52,107 bases of DNA from Candidatus Thiosymbion sp. GTDB lineage: Bacteria > Pseudomonadota > Gammaproteobacteria > Chromatiales > Chromatiaceae. The DNA lies in the NCBI GenBank assembly GCA_018435665.1, contig JAHDND010000053.1:1-52107 (forward strand), in the 5' to 3' direction. Shown here piece by piece: positions 16,851 to 25,234 of the stretch. How positions within the stretch are numbered: position 1 is the first letter of the stretch; the number at the start of each line of letters is the position of its first letter. The position numbers and the translations under genes were made by a program. Under the pieces are notes generated by a model. It was not told the DNA's origin. It searched no databases and worked only from the letters and a program-made list of their open reading frames with translations.

Positions 16851-17417
16851 ATGATGACCGACTCAACCGACCTGTGCCCGATCTGTGGTGAAGGAAGGCT
16901 GCAACCCAAAATCGGCAAGAATCCTGTTGAATACAAAAGTGAGACGACCAAACTGGATCTCCATTTCTCCCTTTGTGACGCCTGCGGCAGCGAACAGGCG
17001 GACCCCGACCAGACCCGCGCCAACAAGCGCCTGATGATCGCCTTCAAGAAGCGGGTGGATGGCCTGCTGGCCGGCGGCGAGGTGCGGGTGCTTCGCGAAA
17101 AGCTGGGACTGAGCCAAGCGGAGGCCGCGCGGGTCTTCGGTGGCGGTCAGGTGGCGTTCTCCAAGTATGAACACGATGACGTGGCACAGTCCGAGGCCAT
17201 GGATAAGCTGCTCCGTTTGGCGGCCGAAATGCCCTCTGCCTTCGATCTGTTGTGCCGACAAGCGGGTCTTGAGCGTGTTCTTGCTGGCGAGCGATGGCAA
17301 CAGGCTGCTAACTGGACGGCGGAGCCACGTCGCCCAACGGAGGTTAAGAGATCCGTATTGCGCGTGGTTTCCAGTTCAAGGCCCACTGCCGGCCAGCAGG
17401 CGAGATACGCGGCATGA
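16851..17417 (+). CDS. MqsA-like antitoxin (zinc ribbon + HTH)
   Basis: A 188-residue protein. The N-terminus holds a zinc ribbon with Cys9-x2-Cys12 (CPIC) and Cys42-x2-Cys45 (CDAC). The middle holds an Xre-type helix-turn-helix (LREKLGLSQAEAARVFGG, about 79-96) followed by the MqsA motif VAFSKYEHD. The C-terminal ~50 residues extend past a typical MqsA (131 residues). In toxin-antitoxin-chaperone systems such extensions serve as chaperone-addiction tails that make the antitoxin depend on the SecB-like partner. ATG 16851 with AAGG upstream is chosen over earlier in-frame starts inside the toxin gene. It overlaps the chaperone gene by four bases. Confidence 0.85.
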   Translation: MMTDSTDLCPICGEGRLQPKIGKNPVEYKSETTKLDLHFSLCDACGSEQADPDQTRANKRLMIAFKKRVDGLLAGGEVRVLREKLGLSQAEAARVFGGGQVAFSKYEHDDVAQSEAMDKLLRLAAEMPSAFDLLCRQAGLERVLAGERWQQAANWTAEPRRPTEVKRSVLRVVSSSRPTAGQQARYAA

Positions 17418-17893
17418 TCAGCGCCGGGTTACAGAAGGCTATAGATCACCTGACGATTCACGATGTCTATGTTCGTGACCAGGTTGCAAGTTGCATGGGA
17501 GAATTCGACCCCAAGTACGCATCGGAAATCGAGCGACTGACGATTCAGCAAATGCATTTGGTGAAGCAGGCCACCGTGGCTGCGTTGGATGATGAAAGCC
17601 AGCTGTTGAGAGTATTTGTTCGTCTGGGCGTGCGCTGGGTCGATCCAGAAGAAGAGAACGAAGCGCTTTCCGTGAAAGCGGTGATCGAAGCCGAATTCAT
17701 TGCGGAATATCAGATGACCGCGACACTGGAGCAGGCTTGTATCGATGAGTTCTGCCTTAAGAACGCCAGTTACCATGTCTGGCCTTATTGGCGGGAGTTG
17801 TTGAGCAATCAGTGTGCCCGGATGCACCTGCCCAGGTTGATGCTGCCAGCCGTTCAATTGGCGCATAATCGCCACCAACCGGCGGACGAGTAG
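17414..17893 (+). CDS. SecB-like chaperone of the toxin-antitoxin-chaperone system
   Basis: A 159-residue protein with the SecB-like signature near the C-terminus: NASYHVWPYWRELLSNQCAR followed by MHLPRLMLPAVQLAH. Beta strands such as AVIEAEFIAEYQMTA precede it. Solitary SecB-like proteins encoded after an antitoxin bind and protect it (as for Rv1957 in M. tuberculosis and MqsC in MqsRAC). It starts ATGA over the antitoxin stop. Together with the two preceding genes this makes a complete three-part module likely involved in phage defence. Confidence 0.85.
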   Translation: MISAGLQKAIDHLTIHDVYVRDQVASCMGEFDPKYASEIERLTIQQMHLVKQATVAALDDESQLLRVFVRLGVRWVDPEEENEALSVKAVIEAEFIAEYQMTATLEQACIDEFCLKNASYHVWPYWRELLSNQCARMHLPRLMLPAVQLAHNRHQPADE

Positions 17894-17926
17894 GGCATCA
17901 CCATTACCGCCGCCTGGTGCCGAAAG

Positions 17927-18055
17927 TCCCGGCTTTCGCCGCGGCACCTGTCGCCCACCATCAAAACAATGCCCGCTACATGACCTGCACCAGCGCCGTC
18001 CCGTGCGCCTGGGCGAGCGCCCATGATTGTCTTGGAATGCTCAGTCATCGCCGCC
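17927..18055 (+). pseudogene. Remnant of a third deacetylase copy
   Basis: About 130 bases match the 3' part of the deacetylase genes. CCCGGCTTTCGCCGCGGCAC and TGCACCAGCGCCG align with the copy A region near 16035-16095, and CTTGGAATGCTCAGTCATCG aligns near 16126-16147. Small insertions destroy the frame. It sits between the chaperone gene and the SIR2-like gene. The rest of 17894-18126 shows nothing I can name. Confidence 0.72.
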
Positions 18056-18126
18056 CGGCAACTATACTTGTACCCCTGAGGTTAACGGGCTACTTGCGGG
18101 CTTAAGCGCCAGGCAATCAGTCACTC

Positions 18127-19344
18127 ATGAAACAGCCACGACTCAAGCCAGCCCTTATCCTCGGCAGTGGTTTCCATCGCCATACCCTCGGTGAGCAAGC
18201 GAGCAGCAAGGTGCGTTGCCTCTTCGATTGGCATGAGCTTGTGACTCAAACCGCACAGTGCATGCAGGTGGCAACCCCCACCGAGCACCAGTCACCGGTG
18301 TTGCGTTGGGAGTCCATGATTATCGATGCCGCCCGTGACGGCTATCGGGATCGGCGTGGGCATTGGCGGACCGCTGGACCGCCTGTCCCACACGAACAGC
18401 GCGGGCTGGGCTATCTGCCTGTACCGGCGACGCATCACATTGAGCTTGACGCAAAAGCCACCGTGTCCAAGCTCTTGCAAGTGTCAAGTCAGGACTATCC
18501 AAACTCGCGGCGCGCGGAGATACCCCTCGATCCTTGCTGGGGCTGTGTGATTTCGTTGAACTTCGACCATGCCTGGCAGCCCGGACTGCGCCGCTCGGAT
18601 CTGAAAAAGGCGCAGCAAGTAAGATCGTCAGATTACGGCCATTCTCAGATTGCCCGTGACCCCGGCGACAGCAACCGCTGCCGCCGAATGACGGCACGAG
18701 AAGAGCGACGCCTTGCCTCTTCCGTTGCGCCCGTTGCCACTGCTCGTTGCAGCAGGCCCCGCCTATGGTACCCGAATGGCTCAATCCTCCAGCCGGAGAC
18801 AATCCGCATGGGGCTGCGGGATTACGGTGCCGCGCCGGAGGCGATCCGCCTGGCCTTTAACCGCCTCAAAGCCTGGGAACAGCGGCAAGGATTCAGTGCG
18901 CTACCACAGTCCATCGCGTACGGCAGGGCCACGGATGCGCTGATCAAGGCCAGTGAAGCTGGCCTTGATGCTGATCTAACCGAGTGGTTCGTAGATGATT
19001 CCACAGAAAAAGACAGGCCCTTTCCCCTGACTTGGGTGGCCGAGTTTCTCTACCGCCCACTCGTCTTCGCCGGGGTCGGCCTCTCGGATCAGGAAACCGG
19101 TATCTGGTGGCTCCTGGCCCAGCGTCGAAGAAACCTGGCCAGGGTCGAAAATCCCGTGAACGGATCGGTACGCATCCTCTTAAACCGAGCCAAAGGCAGC
19201 GGTAGCCAGTGCGATGACCGGTCCGCCTTCTGGGCGACACAGCCGCTTGGCGTCGAGCCCCTCTACTGTGACGATTGGAGCGCTGGGTGGGACACGCTCA
19301 TGCAGATGATGCGCCAGGCCAACCACAAAGACTCAAGAAGCTAA
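18127..19344 (+). CDS. SIR2-like domain protein, putative defence effector
   Basis: A 405-residue protein with the order of motifs seen in SIR2-like NAD-binding proteins: N-terminal loop ALILGSGFHRH (9-19), LNFDHAW (144-150, the position of the TNYD motif) and WYPNGSI (214-220, the position of the HG motif). The Rossmann end is FLYRPLVFAGVGLSDQETG, continuing into WWLLAQRRR. SIR2-like effectors deplete NAD in several anti-phage systems. The histidine normally preceding the glycine in the HG motif appears as Asn217, so activity may be altered or lost. It stands alone between two deacetylase remnants. Confidence 0.65.
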   Translation: MKQPRLKPALILGSGFHRHTLGEQASSKVRCLFDWHELVTQTAQCMQVATPTEHQSPVLRWESMIIDAARDGYRDRRGHWRTAGPPVPHEQRGLGYLPVPATHHIELDAKATVSKLLQVSSQDYPNSRRAEIPLDPCWGCVISLNFDHAWQPGLRRSDLKKAQQVRSSDYGHSQIARDPGDSNRCRRMTAREERRLASSVAPVATARCSRPRLWYPNGSILQPETIRMGLRDYGAAPEAIRLAFNRLKAWEQRQGFSALPQSIAYGRATDALIKASEAGLDADLTEWFVDDSTEKDRPFPLTWVAEFLYRPLVFAGVGLSDQETGIWWLLAQRRRNLARVENPVNGSVRILLNRAKGSGSQCDDRSAFWATQPLGVEPLYCDDWSAGWDTLMQMMRQANHKDSRS

Positions 19345-19378
19345 TAGCATAGCTTTTCTCCAATTTTTTATACCGCCC

Positions 19379-20476
19379 TTGCCAACAGTGCTGTTACCCG
19401 CCTCGGCTAATCACGACCGCTTCCCGGCCACCGCCTCGCTGGCCTATCGGGCGGGCTTCCTCGATCGGCCCCTTATCGACGAGTACCTGGAGATCCTCTG
19501 GACCGCGTTGCAGCGTCTGTGGCCCGGCTTATCGCGCAAGCCCCGCCAGGCGCGCACCCTGGTGAGCTGCGACGTGGACAGCCCCTTCGCCTTCAATGCC
19601 TGGCCCTCGTCGTTCAATTCACCGGGCGTGCGGCCCGGCCAGGCGACGGAGCATCCGCGTCCATCCTTGGTCATCCGTGGCAAAACCACTGTACAGGCCG
19701 GCTACCGCCTGGCCCGCGGCCTCGCCGGCGACCTGCTCAAACGCCGGGCACCCGGCCTGGCCTGGCGCAACCTGCGCGGCCAGTGGCGCGCGCGCCGGGG
19801 CGATCACCGCCTGGACCCGCACCGGGCCGGTCTGGCGCATATCATGGACGTCAACGAACGGGCCGGCCGCGCGGTGGCCTTTTACTTCATCCCGGAGAAC
19901 ACCGACCCGCGGCTCGACAACCGGGTCAGCCTGGACGACCCGCGCCTGCGCGCCCTGCTGCGCGAGATCCACGCCCGCGGCCACGCGATCGGCATCCACC
20001 CCGGCTACCACACTTACCGCCACCCCGAGGCCCTGGCCCGCTCGGTCGCCACCCTGCGCCGGGTGCTGGCCGAGGAAGGCATCGACCAACCGCAACTCGG
20101 CGGCCGCCAGCACTTTCTGCGCTGGGAGACGCCCACTACCGCCCGCCTGTGGGACGACCAGGGCCTGGACTATGACAGCACCCTGAGCTTCGCCGACCGC
20201 CCCGGCTTTCGCTGCGGTACCTGTCGTGAGTATCCGCTCTATGACCTGCACCAGCGCCGCCCCCTGCGCCTGCGCGAGCGGCCGCTGATTGTGATGGAAT
20301 GCTCCGTCATCGCCGAGCGCTACCTGGGTCTGGGCTATAGCGACCAGGCCCTGGCCTTGATGCAGGGCTACCGCGACACCTGCCACCGTTTTGGCGGCGA
20401 CTTTACCCTGCTGTGGCATAACGCCCATTTTAGCCATGAGGCGGATAAGCGGTTCTATGGGGCTTTGGTTGCTTGA
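19379..20476 (+). pseudogene. Truncated second copy of the polysaccharide deacetylase (copy B)
   Basis: An open frame of 365 codons whose residues from HDRFPATAS onward match copy A almost exactly, including the TCDVD-equivalent (SCDVD), GIHPGYHTY and LLWHNAHFS segments. The first ~217 residues of copy A, with the N-terminal domain and the low-complexity insert, are missing. The homology begins abruptly at 19412, right behind a 33-base non-homologous lead with a poor TTG start. It is probably a recombination product. The deacetylase domain itself is uninterrupted, so expression from an upstream start cannot be excluded. Confidence 0.75.
19412..20476 (+). repeat. 1,065-bp direct repeat, right copy
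   Basis: Partner of 15246-16310 (offset 4,166 bases, same orientation). The embedded 10-bp-periodic repeat is also conserved at 19653-19685, so the repeat was captured before the duplication. Confidence 0.9.
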
Positions 20477-20508
20477 AGTCTGGTAAGATTGAGCAAGGGC
20501 TTGCTTGC

Positions 20509-20928
20509 ATGAAGAATAAGAACCCTTATCCACCTGACCTTTCTGCCTCTGCGCGACGACATCTCGAAGCGGCGGATGTTCTCTATGAGCCAATCAAACG
20601 TCGGGACGTCGCCGGTTACCTCTACGGAATTTCCGCGGAATGCGCATTGAAGGCGATGATGCTTGATGCCGGTATGCGACCAGGGGATGAGGGCAATCGT
20701 CGGGAGGATCCTTTCTATGCCCACTTTCCCCAGTTGAAGACCTTGTTGCGCGATGGGCTACTTGCCCGCGGTAGCGGCAAGGTGCTAAAGACCTACATCG
20801 AAAATTCCAAATTCATGAGCCAATGGGACACGGACATGCGCTACAGCAAGGGCAATGCCATCAGGCCCGAGTGGGTCGATCAGTGGCGTGAACAGGCGCG
20901 GGATATCGTCAGCGCGATCGGGACTTGA
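20509..20928 (+). CDS. HEPN-like domain protein
   Basis: A 139-residue mostly helical protein. The helices SASARRHLEAADVLYEPIK and YLYGISAECALKAMML, then AHFPQLKTLLRDG and a late DMRYSKG, resemble the HEPN family, which includes RNases and partners of nucleotidyltransferases in toxin and defence systems. A possible Rx6H pair is Arg65 to His72 (REDPFYAH), but its place in the fold is not the usual one, so RNase activity is uncertain. The start ATG 20509 has AAGGG upstream; the frame also opens earlier at TTG 20473. Eleven bases separate it from the KGGVGR ATPase gene. I infer it to be the effector or adaptor of the three-gene operon. Confidence 0.65.
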   Translation: MKNKNPYPPDLSASARRHLEAADVLYEPIKRRDVAGYLYGISAECALKAMMLDAGMRPGDEGNRREDPFYAHFPQLKTLLRDGLLARGSGKVLKTYIENSKFMSQWDTDMRYSKGNAIRPEWVDQWREQARDIVSAIGT

Positions 20929-20939
20929 CGGCTCCGGCG

Positions 20940-22328
20940 ATGACCATCCGCTTCGACGATAGCCTCCCCGCGTTGGCCGAGGTAATCGCTCAAGAGCTTG
21001 GTGAAACGGCGCTCATGCAGGGCGTTGCGCTCAGAGATGGTTCCGGGCGTCTGGCCTTTTTCGCCGACCAGCCACTGGCCGCCGACAGGATTGAGCGGGT
21101 AGCGGATCGCCTGCGACAAAGGCTCGGCGCCTACGCACGTGATGACCGCGTACTGGCTGGATGTGACGACTTTGGTGCCCGCCGGATCCTCGCTGACCCG
21201 AACCGTATGCGCGTGGAGGTCGGCGAGTATCGGCTAAGCCTGCTGGATCGCCGCATGGTCGGCGCGGACTGGTTGACCAAGCCAAGCGAGCGCTGCGCGC
21301 CACCGCCGAGGTTCGTCTTCGCCAGCCTCAAGGGCGGCGTGGGTCGCTCGACCGCGATCGCCGTCACCGCATCTGATCTTGCTTCCCGCGGCTACCGGGT
21401 TTTGGTCGTCGATCTGGATCTCGAGGCCCCCGGCCTCGGGGCCATGTTGCTCGATGAAGGTACGCTGCCCGATTTCGGTTCGCTGGATGCGCTGGTCGAA
21501 AATGGACTCTCTGGCCTCGACGACGCCTTCCTCGCCGACTTAATCGGCCCATCCGCCCTGGCGCAGGGTCGTGGTCGCGTAGATGTGATGCCGGCGTTCG
21601 GTCGCCGCGCTCTGGCGCATCCCGCGGATGTTCTGGCAAAAATTGCGCGTGCCTACACTGAGGACATCGTCGCGGATGGTCAACCGCTTTCGTTCCGGAG
21701 TCAGGTCGTGGACCTGATCGACCGCTTTTCCGATCCTGACCGCTACGATGTGCTCCTGATCGATGCGCGGGCGGGGCTGCATGAATCGACCGCGGCAGCT
21801 TTTTTGGGTTTGGGTGCCGAGGTGCTGTTGTTTGGCCTGGACGAGCCACAGACCTTTCAAGGCTTCAGGGCCTTGTTTGCCCATCTTGCCCATTTTATTG
21901 ACCCACAGGAGTCGACGCCGGACTGGCTTGCGCGGGTGACCCTCGTCCAGGGCAAGGCGACCCGCGCGGACGAAGAACAGGATGCCTTCAGAGAGCGCTG
22001 TCGGCAGATGGCCAACGAAACCGGTCTGATCCGATCCGATGTTGCGCCTAGCGCACTGAGATTGCCGGCGGAACCCTTTGGCGACGTCCCCTGGGATGAG
22101 GATATTTCGGATGACACGCTCTTTGCCGGGACGGACGAGATCTTCGGCACGACAGTTTACGTACGCGATGACAGCAACTTTCGCGGGTTCGACCCTTTTG
22201 CCAGGCGTGATCTGTTGTTCGAAAAAAACTATTCCGAGACCTTCAACTCTCTGTTGGACCTGATCAGGGACAGCATGGCGTCGGCGCGCGAGCCAGAGCC
22301 CGGCACCGCAGCCCGAACCCAATCATGA
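20940..22328 (+). CDS. ParA/MinD-like ATPase with KGGVGRST deviant Walker A
   Basis: A 462-residue protein. A ~120-residue N-terminal domain of unknown type precedes a SIMIBI-class ATPase domain with deviant Walker A KGGVGRST (131-138), Walker A' VVDLDLEAPGLG (157-168) and Walker B-like DVLLIDARAGLHE. Lysine at the start of the loop is typical of dimerising ParA/MinD ATPases; Arg replaces the usual second Lys. It lacks the neighbours of partition or cell-division systems; instead it is flanked by an HEPN-like gene and a P-loop NTPase gene that it overlaps by four bases. ATG 20940 is preferred over TTG 20925. It may act as the nucleotide-driven sensor or switch of the operon. Confidence 0.8.
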   Translation: MTIRFDDSLPALAEVIAQELGETALMQGVALRDGSGRLAFFADQPLAADRIERVADRLRQRLGAYARDDRVLAGCDDFGARRILADPNRMRVEVGEYRLSLLDRRMVGADWLTKPSERCAPPPRFVFASLKGGVGRSTAIAVTASDLASRGYRVLVVDLDLEAPGLGAMLLDEGTLPDFGSLDALVENGLSGLDDAFLADLIGPSALAQGRGRVDVMPAFGRRALAHPADVLAKIARAYTEDIVADGQPLSFRSQVVDLIDRFSDPDRYDVLLIDARAGLHESTAAAFLGLGAEVLLFGLDEPQTFQGFRALFAHLAHFIDPQESTPDWLARVTLVQGKATRADEEQDAFRERCRQMANETGLIRSDVAPSALRLPAEPFGDVPWDEDISDDTLFAGTDEIFGTTVYVRDDSNFRGFDPFARRDLLFEKNYSETFNSLLDLIRDSMASAREPEPGTAARTQS

Positions 22329-23800
22329 CAATTGAGCCTAAAGACCTGCGCCGCATCCGCGCCTCCATTGCGCGCATTCCTGGCGACCTGTCAAACGACG
22401 CGGTTGGTACCCATGTTGCGGCACTCGATGACATCTATGCCCCGGAAACCCATGCTGCGGCTCTTGACCCCCATGCCCCGATCGTCCTCGGCTCACGCGG
22501 CAGTGGCAAGAGCTTCTGGGCCAGTGTCCTCGGCCGCGATGAGACCCGTACCGCCGTCGCCAGCGCCTATCCGCGACTCGCGCTCGACAAAACCGAAGCG
22601 CAGTTCGGCTATACCGGCCTCGGCGGTCCGGACGGGATCGATGCGGAACAAATCGACGCCGACGTTCCGTCCGCTGCCAGCATCGAGCAGGCGAAGGCCT
22701 TCTGGTGGGCGAGCATTCTGAGCGCCGCGGCACGCGCCTCAGGGCAGGTCGCGAGCAAGCCTTACCAGTTCCTTGCTCAGGCCGGGTCCTGGCAGCAGCG
22801 TGAAGCGCTGCTGAACGAACATGAACAGCGTCTGCGCCGCCAAGGTCGGGTGCTACTTATCATCTACGACGCCCTGGATACCGTCGCCCGCACCTGGCCA
22901 CGCCGCCGTTTGCTCACCGAGGCATTGTTAGAGGTCATCTGGGCCCTGCGGGCCTACCTCAGGCTCCGGCCAAAGCTATTCATCCGCCCGGACCAACTCG
23001 ACGATGACGCCCTACGCTTCGTGGAATTGCCCAAACTCCGCACCGGGGCGGTAAACCTGAGATGGTCGTCAACGGACCTGTATGGGCTATTCTTCGCGCG
23101 CATCGCCTTGTCGCCGGACACCGCGGGAGCGGACGCCTTCGCCCACGCCATCGGCGACCTGGGTTTACGCACCGCTGATCAACGGACCATCCTGACACGC
23201 CGCTGGTCCCTGGCCGTAGATGCCCGGGATCAACAACGAACCATGTCTTTGCTGGCCGGCCGGTACATGGGCAAGGGTGCTTATGGTTATAAAAAGGGGA
23301 ACACCTACACCTGGCCGATGGCCCATCTGGCTGATGCCCATCAGGAGGTCACCCCGCGCGCCTTCCTGGAGATGATGACCGCCGCCGCGACCTATGGCGA
23401 GCCACCCGTTGATCGGGTCATCACCGCGGAAGGGATTCGCCATGGCCTGCGAGCGGCCTCCAAGACGCGCGTCGATCAGTTGCATCAGGAATTTCCCTGG
23501 ATCAAAGGCGTCCTGGCGCCGCTTTCGGGGCTGTTGTTGCCTCAGTCCGAACAGGAGGTCTACCAGGTCTGGCAGCAAACCAGAACCTTGGAGGCGCTCC
23601 AGGCGGATGCGCATAAGTCAGGCTACTTACTCCCTTTTGCTGACACCAATACCGCAAGCACGAAAGAAATCTTTTTAGCGCTCGAACGTATCGGCGTCAT
23701 GTTCCGCCGCCGAGATGATCGTCTCGACATGCCGGACCTATTTCGCGTCGCGGCGCGCTTGCTGAAGAAGGGTGGTGTCGCGCTGAGGGCACGGGCGTGA
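22325..23800 (+). CDS. P-loop NTPase of the HEPN/KGGVGR operon
   Basis: A 491-residue protein with a Walker A motif GSRGSGKS (56-63) and a Walker B-like strand VLLIIYDALD (176-185). A late C-terminal segment (LERIGVMFRRRDDRLDMPDLF) looks like a winged-helix. The arrangement recalls STAND or AAA-type sensor ATPases but I cannot assign a named family. ATGA overlap with the preceding gene implies joint production. The three genes (20509-23800) run without a break and end before a repeat-containing gap. I infer a defence or stress-response role from the HEPN partner and the island setting. Confidence 0.75.
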   Translation: MTIEPKDLRRIRASIARIPGDLSNDAVGTHVAALDDIYAPETHAAALDPHAPIVLGSRGSGKSFWASVLGRDETRTAVASAYPRLALDKTEAQFGYTGLGGPDGIDAEQIDADVPSAASIEQAKAFWWASILSAAARASGQVASKPYQFLAQAGSWQQREALLNEHEQRLRRQGRVLLIIYDALDTVARTWPRRRLLTEALLEVIWALRAYLRLRPKLFIRPDQLDDDALRFVELPKLRTGAVNLRWSSTDLYGLFFARIALSPDTAGADAFAHAIGDLGLRTADQRTILTRRWSLAVDARDQQRTMSLLAGRYMGKGAYGYKKGNTYTWPMAHLADAHQEVTPRAFLEMMTAAATYGEPPVDRVITAEGIRHGLRAASKTRVDQLHQEFPWIKGVLAPLSGLLLPQSEQEVYQVWQQTRTLEALQADAHKSGYLLPFADTNTASTKEIFLALERIGVMFRRRDDRLDMPDLFRVAARLLKKGGVALRARA

Positions 23801-23870
23801 GCGGCCCTACCCCACCACGACCCGAGCCACCGCCCCCCTGAACACGCTTGAGTTAACTAGCCACTGATCA

Positions 23871-23915
23871 ACACGGATAAAGCAATAATCCGTGTTCATC
23901 CGTGTAAATCCGTGG
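23871..23915. repeat. Hairpin and 10-bp-periodic ATCCGTGT repeat
   Basis: In the 183-base gap 23801-23983, ACACGGAT (23871-23878) and ATCCGTGT (23888-23895) form an inverted repeat with a 9-base loop. ATCCGTGT, ATCCGTGT and ATCCGTGG then follow at ten-base steps (23888, 23898, 23908). There is no T-run, so it is not a standard terminator. The same unit is embedded in the deacetylase genes. The remainder of the gap holds nothing recognisable. Confidence 0.7.
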
Positions 23916-23983
23916 CCAGTGCCCATCCGCGCCCAGCCGTGGCCCCGCCCCCCCTACGCGCCATCTAGCTGACCACACATCCA

Positions 23984-25222
23984 TTGATCACCATCGCCAC
24001 CATCATTGGCGCCCGGCCCCAGTTCATCAAGGCCGCCGTCGTCTCACGCGCCCTCCGCGCGCAAAGCCAGGATGTCCGCGAGGTGCTGATCCATACCGGC
24101 CAGCACTATGACGTCAACATGAGCGACGTCTTTTTTGACGAGCTCGCGATCCCGCGCCCGGATTACCACCTGGGCATCGGTGGCGGAACCCACGGCCAGA
24201 ATACCGGACGTATGATCGAACACATCGAAGCCGTCCTGGTTAAAGAGCATCCGGATTGGGTCCTGGTCTATGGCGACACCGACTCTACACTCGCCGGCAC
24301 CCTGGCGGCGGTCAAGCTCCATATCCCCGTGGCCCATGTCGAAGCCGGGTTGCGCAGCTTTAATCGTCGCATGCCAGAAGAAATCAACCGGGTCCTCACC
24401 GATCACGCCGCTGACCTGCTCTTCACCCCCACCGACACCGCGACCCGCAACCTGGCGCGGGGGGGCCTGTCTGGCGCCCAGGTCCAGCAGGTGGGCGATG
24501 TCATGTACGACGCCGCGCTGTTTTACGGCGCCTGGGCCGATCGCCACAGCCGCATCCTGGCGCAACTGGCCCTGTCATCCCGGGGCTACATCCTCGCCAC
24601 CCTCCACCGCGCCGAGAACACCGATGACCCCGGGCGCATGCGCGGCATCCTGGCTGGCTTTGCCGCTTCCCCCAAGCCCATCCTCTGGCCCCTCCACCCC
24701 CGGACCCGCAAGCGCTTGCAGGAATTTGGCCTGTCCTTGCCTGCGACCGTCCGCCCGATTGATCCGGTGGGGTATCTCGACATGGTCATGCTGGAGCAAC
24801 ACGCGGCCCTGATCGCCACCGACAGTGGCGGGGTGCAGAAGGAGGCCTATTTCCATCAAGTCCCCTGTCTGACCCTGCGGGAAGAGACCGAATGGGTCGA
24901 AACCCTGGACAGCGGCTGGAACCGCCTGGTCGGCGCGGATACCGCACCATTGGCGACCGCCCTGCACCAAACCTGGCAGCCGGGCGCCCCACAACCCCAG
25001 GTCTATGGCGACGGTCATGCGGCGGAACGGATCCGGGATGCCTTGTTGGCGGCGGGTGGCCAAGCATCGTGTTCCCCGCGGCCCGTCGTGGGCACCGGTC
25101 AGCCACCCGGCGCCATCCTGGGAGCGGGTCAGGCCGCGGGTGCCGTCGTGGATGCGGATCAGGCCCCCACGGCATCATCCTCGCCACGGCCGCGCATCTC
25201 CGCGTCCCAAGAACGGGTTTAG
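23984..25222 (+). CDS. wecB: UDP-N-acetylglucosamine 2-epimerase (non-hydrolysing)
   Basis: Interconverts UDP-GlcNAc and UDP-ManNAc. The start of the fold IIGARPQFIKAA and the segments HTGQHYDVNMSDVFF, YGDTDSTLAG, HVEAGLRSFNRRMPEE and TDSGGVQKEA match WecB, with active-site acids and the late SGGVQ nucleotide loop present. The start is TTG at 23984, immediately before the conserved first strand. The protein carries an extra ~55-residue C-terminal tail of Gly/Ala/Pro/Ser repeats not found in typical WecB (about 376 residues). It opens the second polysaccharide block; a second, distinct epimerase is encoded at 35438-36607. Confidence 0.9.
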   Translation: MITIATIIGARPQFIKAAVVSRALRAQSQDVREVLIHTGQHYDVNMSDVFFDELAIPRPDYHLGIGGGTHGQNTGRMIEHIEAVLVKEHPDWVLVYGDTDSTLAGTLAAVKLHIPVAHVEAGLRSFNRRMPEEINRVLTDHAADLLFTPTDTATRNLARGGLSGAQVQQVGDVMYDAALFYGAWADRHSRILAQLALSSRGYILATLHRAENTDDPGRMRGILAGFAASPKPILWPLHPRTRKRLQEFGLSLPATVRPIDPVGYLDMVMLEQHAALIATDSGGVQKEAYFHQVPCLTLREETEWVETLDSGWNRLVGADTAPLATALHQTWQPGAPQPQVYGDGHAAERIRDALLAAGGQASCSPRPVVGTGQPPGAILGAGQAAGAVVDADQAPTASSSPRPRISASQERV

Positions 25223-25234
25223 GGCAGCCCCACC

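Noticed and set aside
23888..23915. Regularly spaced ATCCGTG units that could suggest CRISPR
   Set aside because: Units are only eight bases with two-base spacing and there are three of them; there are no cas genes.
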